Assembly (NCBI RefSeq): GCF_029633865.1
Contig: NC_079213.1
Coordinates: forward strand, 94,315,995 to 94,379,994
Origin: Lampris incognitus
Lineage: Eukaryota; Chordata; Actinopteri; Lampriformes; Lampridae
Length of the DNA: 64,000 bases
Direction of reading: 5' to 3'
Position 1 is the first letter of the stretch. Each line of letters starts with the position of its first letter. The notes under the pieces were generated by a model. The model worked only from the letters and a program-made list of their open reading frames with translations, did not search any database and was not told the origin of the DNA. Made by a program: the position numbers and the translations under genes. Below, one piece after another: positions 61,732 to 64,000 of this stretch.

Positions 61732-63123
61732 TAGGCAAGGGTGAGGTGGTGCTAATGAGCAGGGCTGGGTTGGTGCTGGGGCCTGGCAAGACTGGGTAGG
61801 TGCTGAGGTGCTGAGGCCTGGCAAGACTGGGTTGGTGCTGGGGCCTGGAATTGCTGGATTGGTGCTGGGGTCTGGAAGGGCTGGGTCCTGAAAAGGGCGA
61901 TGTGAGATATAGGTTGGTGCAAATTCTGTCTCCAAGAACACATCTCTGTTGTAAGGTTGAATCCCTGTCACCCGAAAGCTGGCCTGAATAGTCAGTGGGG
62001 TTGCAGCCAGAGGATATGCAATTGCCACAATCCCAGGGATGCTACAGATTGTGATTGTTTTCCCTGGGTTGTTCCTTATCCAGGAATCAGACACTGAGTT
62101 TATGTGCCTCTTCAGCGGCCCATAAACTGTTCTATCCAAAGGTTGCAGCCTATGTGAGTAGTGGGGTTGGAATGAGAGCATAATTATGCCATTTTCTTTG
62201 GCAAAATGTAATCCATCAATGGAAAGATGGGGGCTGTAGTTGCCAGAAGGAGTAAGCATGGTTTTTCCTTTGAACACTTGCATGTTCAGCAAAATGATTG
62301 AGGATATCCACAAAGTGTGTTTCCTTCATCCAGCCAAAGGAGTTTGTTCCTCCTTTGCTGCCAGGTGGTCCAGTGTTGAGGAAGTGATCACAGAAGTTCA
62401 CCTGAGGGAATTGAAGTAGGGGGGAATTTTGTTCCCTGTTGCTGAGACTGCGCATGCTAGCGTCACTAGGGTACCCCTTTCACCAGATGTCAGTGACCCT
62501 ACCTGTTTAAACCCACGCCTGGCCACCAATCAGTCTGGTTTCTGCACAGTCATCGCACCAGTTTCATCCATATTCCAGATGTGCCCTGGTCCTAGTGAAT
62601 GTTGGCCTAACACCTTCTCCAGATTGTCAGAGAAAGCCTTGTCATTCTCCTTGTTAAAGGCACTTGCCCTGGCAAGGCTAGCTGCCTCTGGCTTTCTGAG
62701 AGAGAGTGTAGGGTGCCGCCTTAAGAAGCGTGTAAATCACTCGCTGCTGGCTTTTTCTTTTTCAGCCCAGGCTGGTGGAAACTGCAGCTCCCGTGCCACT
62801 GCAAATTCGTACGCTAGCGTTCTCCCCTCAGCTGGCAACAAACCAAAATAGATGTCAGCTGATCTCATAAGCTGCAGCTCCAAGTCTGGGCTAAAAACCT
62901 GCCATGGAGATTTATACCCAACCACCGTAGTTGGGATCGCTGTCTGACTTTCTATTTCAGCTGCGGTGAAGGTCTTAGTATGGAGCCAGCGTACGGTAAT
63001 GTTATAATCCTTCGCTGTATACTCCTGATTGATTTATTTGCCAACTTCACCTGCCTCACTGCCCTTAGCATCACGTCAGGTGGTGTGCTGCCATTTTGTT
63101 TTTCTTTTATAATTCCAGACCAT
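61732..63123 (-). pseudogene. pogo/Tigger-like transposase (Psq-type HTH plus DDE), broken
   Basis: The ATG at 63121-63123 gives MVWNYKRKTK, the Psq-type N-terminus of pogo-like transposases. Next come [17 protein letters not shown] and [20 protein letters not shown] (CENP-B-like HTH), [12 protein letters not shown] (first catalytic Asp), RGFKQVGSLTSGERGTLVT, PPGSKGGTNSFGWMKE, HLSIDGLHFAKENGIIML and SHRLQPLDRTVYGPLKRH, and finally FRVTGIQPYNRDVF and a Pro/Thr-rich repeat tail (PSTNPA, PGPSTNP). The usual catalytic segment LLLDGHESH is disrupted, and frameshifts near 62310 and 62450 break the frame. No terminal repeats were found. Confidence 0.82.
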
Positions 63124-63640
63124 CTTTTCGCCCTTCCTTCTTGCCAGCCTTCCTTTCTTTAAAAACACATTCACAAAATTCAAATTACATATGACCAACA
63201 GTTGACAAGCAGACTCTGTGTCTATGTATACTGGCAACATGTCCCAGTGATTTTGGAGCAAGTTGTCCCATGTGATAACTTACCCCAAAATTGCCGAGAC
63301 AAGTTGCCCCAAACTGCCAGGTTTGCTGATGTTTGCTGTATCTTAGTTAGCTTAAAGCAGGACATTAGCAAAAGTATAACAATACACTTTATTCTCCCCT
63401 CCTCTCTAGTACAAATGTATAATTGTGAAGATTTTTAACAAGAAGATTATCACAAAAAATGTCAAGTTCAAAAAATTTTTTTACTTTAGAATGTGAAAAA
63501 TTGTATATCAGCGCTCACCTCAGTTAAGTGTGCTTTGCGTTTCCCAGACAGAATATGACATCAGACCAAGCAGCGGCACAAAACTAGTATTTGACTTTTA
63601 TGTGGCGTCCTCTGATGGTGAAAATATTAACGACGTGACA
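63124..63640. other. Unassigned sequence
   Basis: Presumably the rest of the pogo-like element's 5' end and spacer. No gene is recognised. Confidence 0.45.
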
Positions 63641-63644
63641 ATTT

Positions 63645-63830
63645 ACCTATGTGACAAGAAGGCCTTGTCTTGTTTATAAGGGTGGGGATACCTGCAGCCA
63701 GTTTAGACTGAAGAGGTCACTTACATGAGTGATGAAACGTTTCTCTCAATAAACGTGTCCAGGTGAACTGATTCAACTTTTTCATATTTTCTTACCTGGA
63801 TTATTGAGCATGCATAAAGACAATATGTGA
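63645..63830 (+). repeat. Interspersed repeat with hammerhead-like core
   Basis: A plus-strand relative of 35155-35325: CAGTTTAGACTGAAGAGGTC, GAAACGTTT, AATAAACGTGTCC, TGAACTGATTCAAC and CTTACCTGGATTATTGAGC. See the finding on the fold. Confidence 0.55.
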
Positions 63831-64000
63831 ATGTGTTATGTGAATGTGAGGGGAATCTGTAAGAGTTGGAGATGAATCATTTCTCAGAATTTGGCATTGG
63901 CCTGATTTGTTTCAATGAGTTAGCAAATTTATCAAAACACAACATTTTTTCAATTGGTTTCTGTGTCAGTGTTATTACATGTTAAGTGTGTTTTAACTCG

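Noticed and set aside
63645-63830. Calling a functional hammerhead ribozyme
   Set aside because: The expected cleavage triplet would be GTG in this copy, which hammerheads do not cleave, and an extra G disturbs the core. It is reported only as a resemblance.

Overview
The window is nuclear DNA from a ray-finned (teleost) fish. It has two well-conserved vertebrate housekeeping genes with GT/AG introns, hnrnpm (minus strand, 9997-22526) and rab11b (plus strand, 53947-56929). Almost everything around them is transposable-element sequence of fish type: Ty3/Gypsy LTR elements, RTE, L2, L1 and RLE-type LINEs, Tc1-like, hAT and pogo-like DNA transposons, MITEs and tRNA-derived SINEs. No prokaryotic, viral or CRISPR feature is seen.

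Layout. 1-6739 is most of a Gypsy element (family A, minus strand) with one long open gag-pol frame, a 5' LTR and a tRNA-Leu primer site. 6746-9435 holds a foldback of a tRNA-like module and LINE remnants. 9997-22526 is hnrnpm, for which I could trace 16 coding exons whose lengths sum to 2118 nt (705 codons plus stop). They include an 8-nt microexon. Its introns carry a Tc1-like element, a SINE and a hAT-type MITE. 22961-27879 is a hAT element (8-bp target duplication) split by a CsRn1-like Gypsy element with a textbook -1 frameshift signal. 28498-34885 is an RTE LINE split by a Mag-like Gypsy element with a 5-bp duplication. 35751-42930 is a run of truncated Gypsy and LINE pieces, including an RLE-type LINE inside an L2-like LINE. 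43582-48352 is a second RTE with an 18-bp target duplication, split by the remains of a DNA transposon that appears to have carried a SWIM-YqaJ nuclease and a DDE transposase. 48749-53235 is another hAT element that hosts a second family A Gypsy copy.

The most striking object is that second family A copy (49052-53038). Its gag runs in frame into 450 bp of a spliced host mRNA from the PHIP/BRWD3 family (N-terminal region and first WD40 repeat), then back in frame into the element's C-terminal tail. It is an LTR-flanked retrotransposon with a captured host gene segment, and protease, reverse transcriptase, RNase H and integrase have been replaced.

rab11b (53947-56929) is complete in five exons. 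Downstream lie a Tc1-like element, microsatellites, a TA-flanked MITE, a Gypsy fragment and a pogo-like transposase pseudogene. The two host genes are divergent and about 31 kb apart, and the interval is nearly all nested insertions. Their linkage fits the human RAB11B-MARCHF2-HNRNPM neighbourhood on chromosome 19, but no marchf2 was seen between them.
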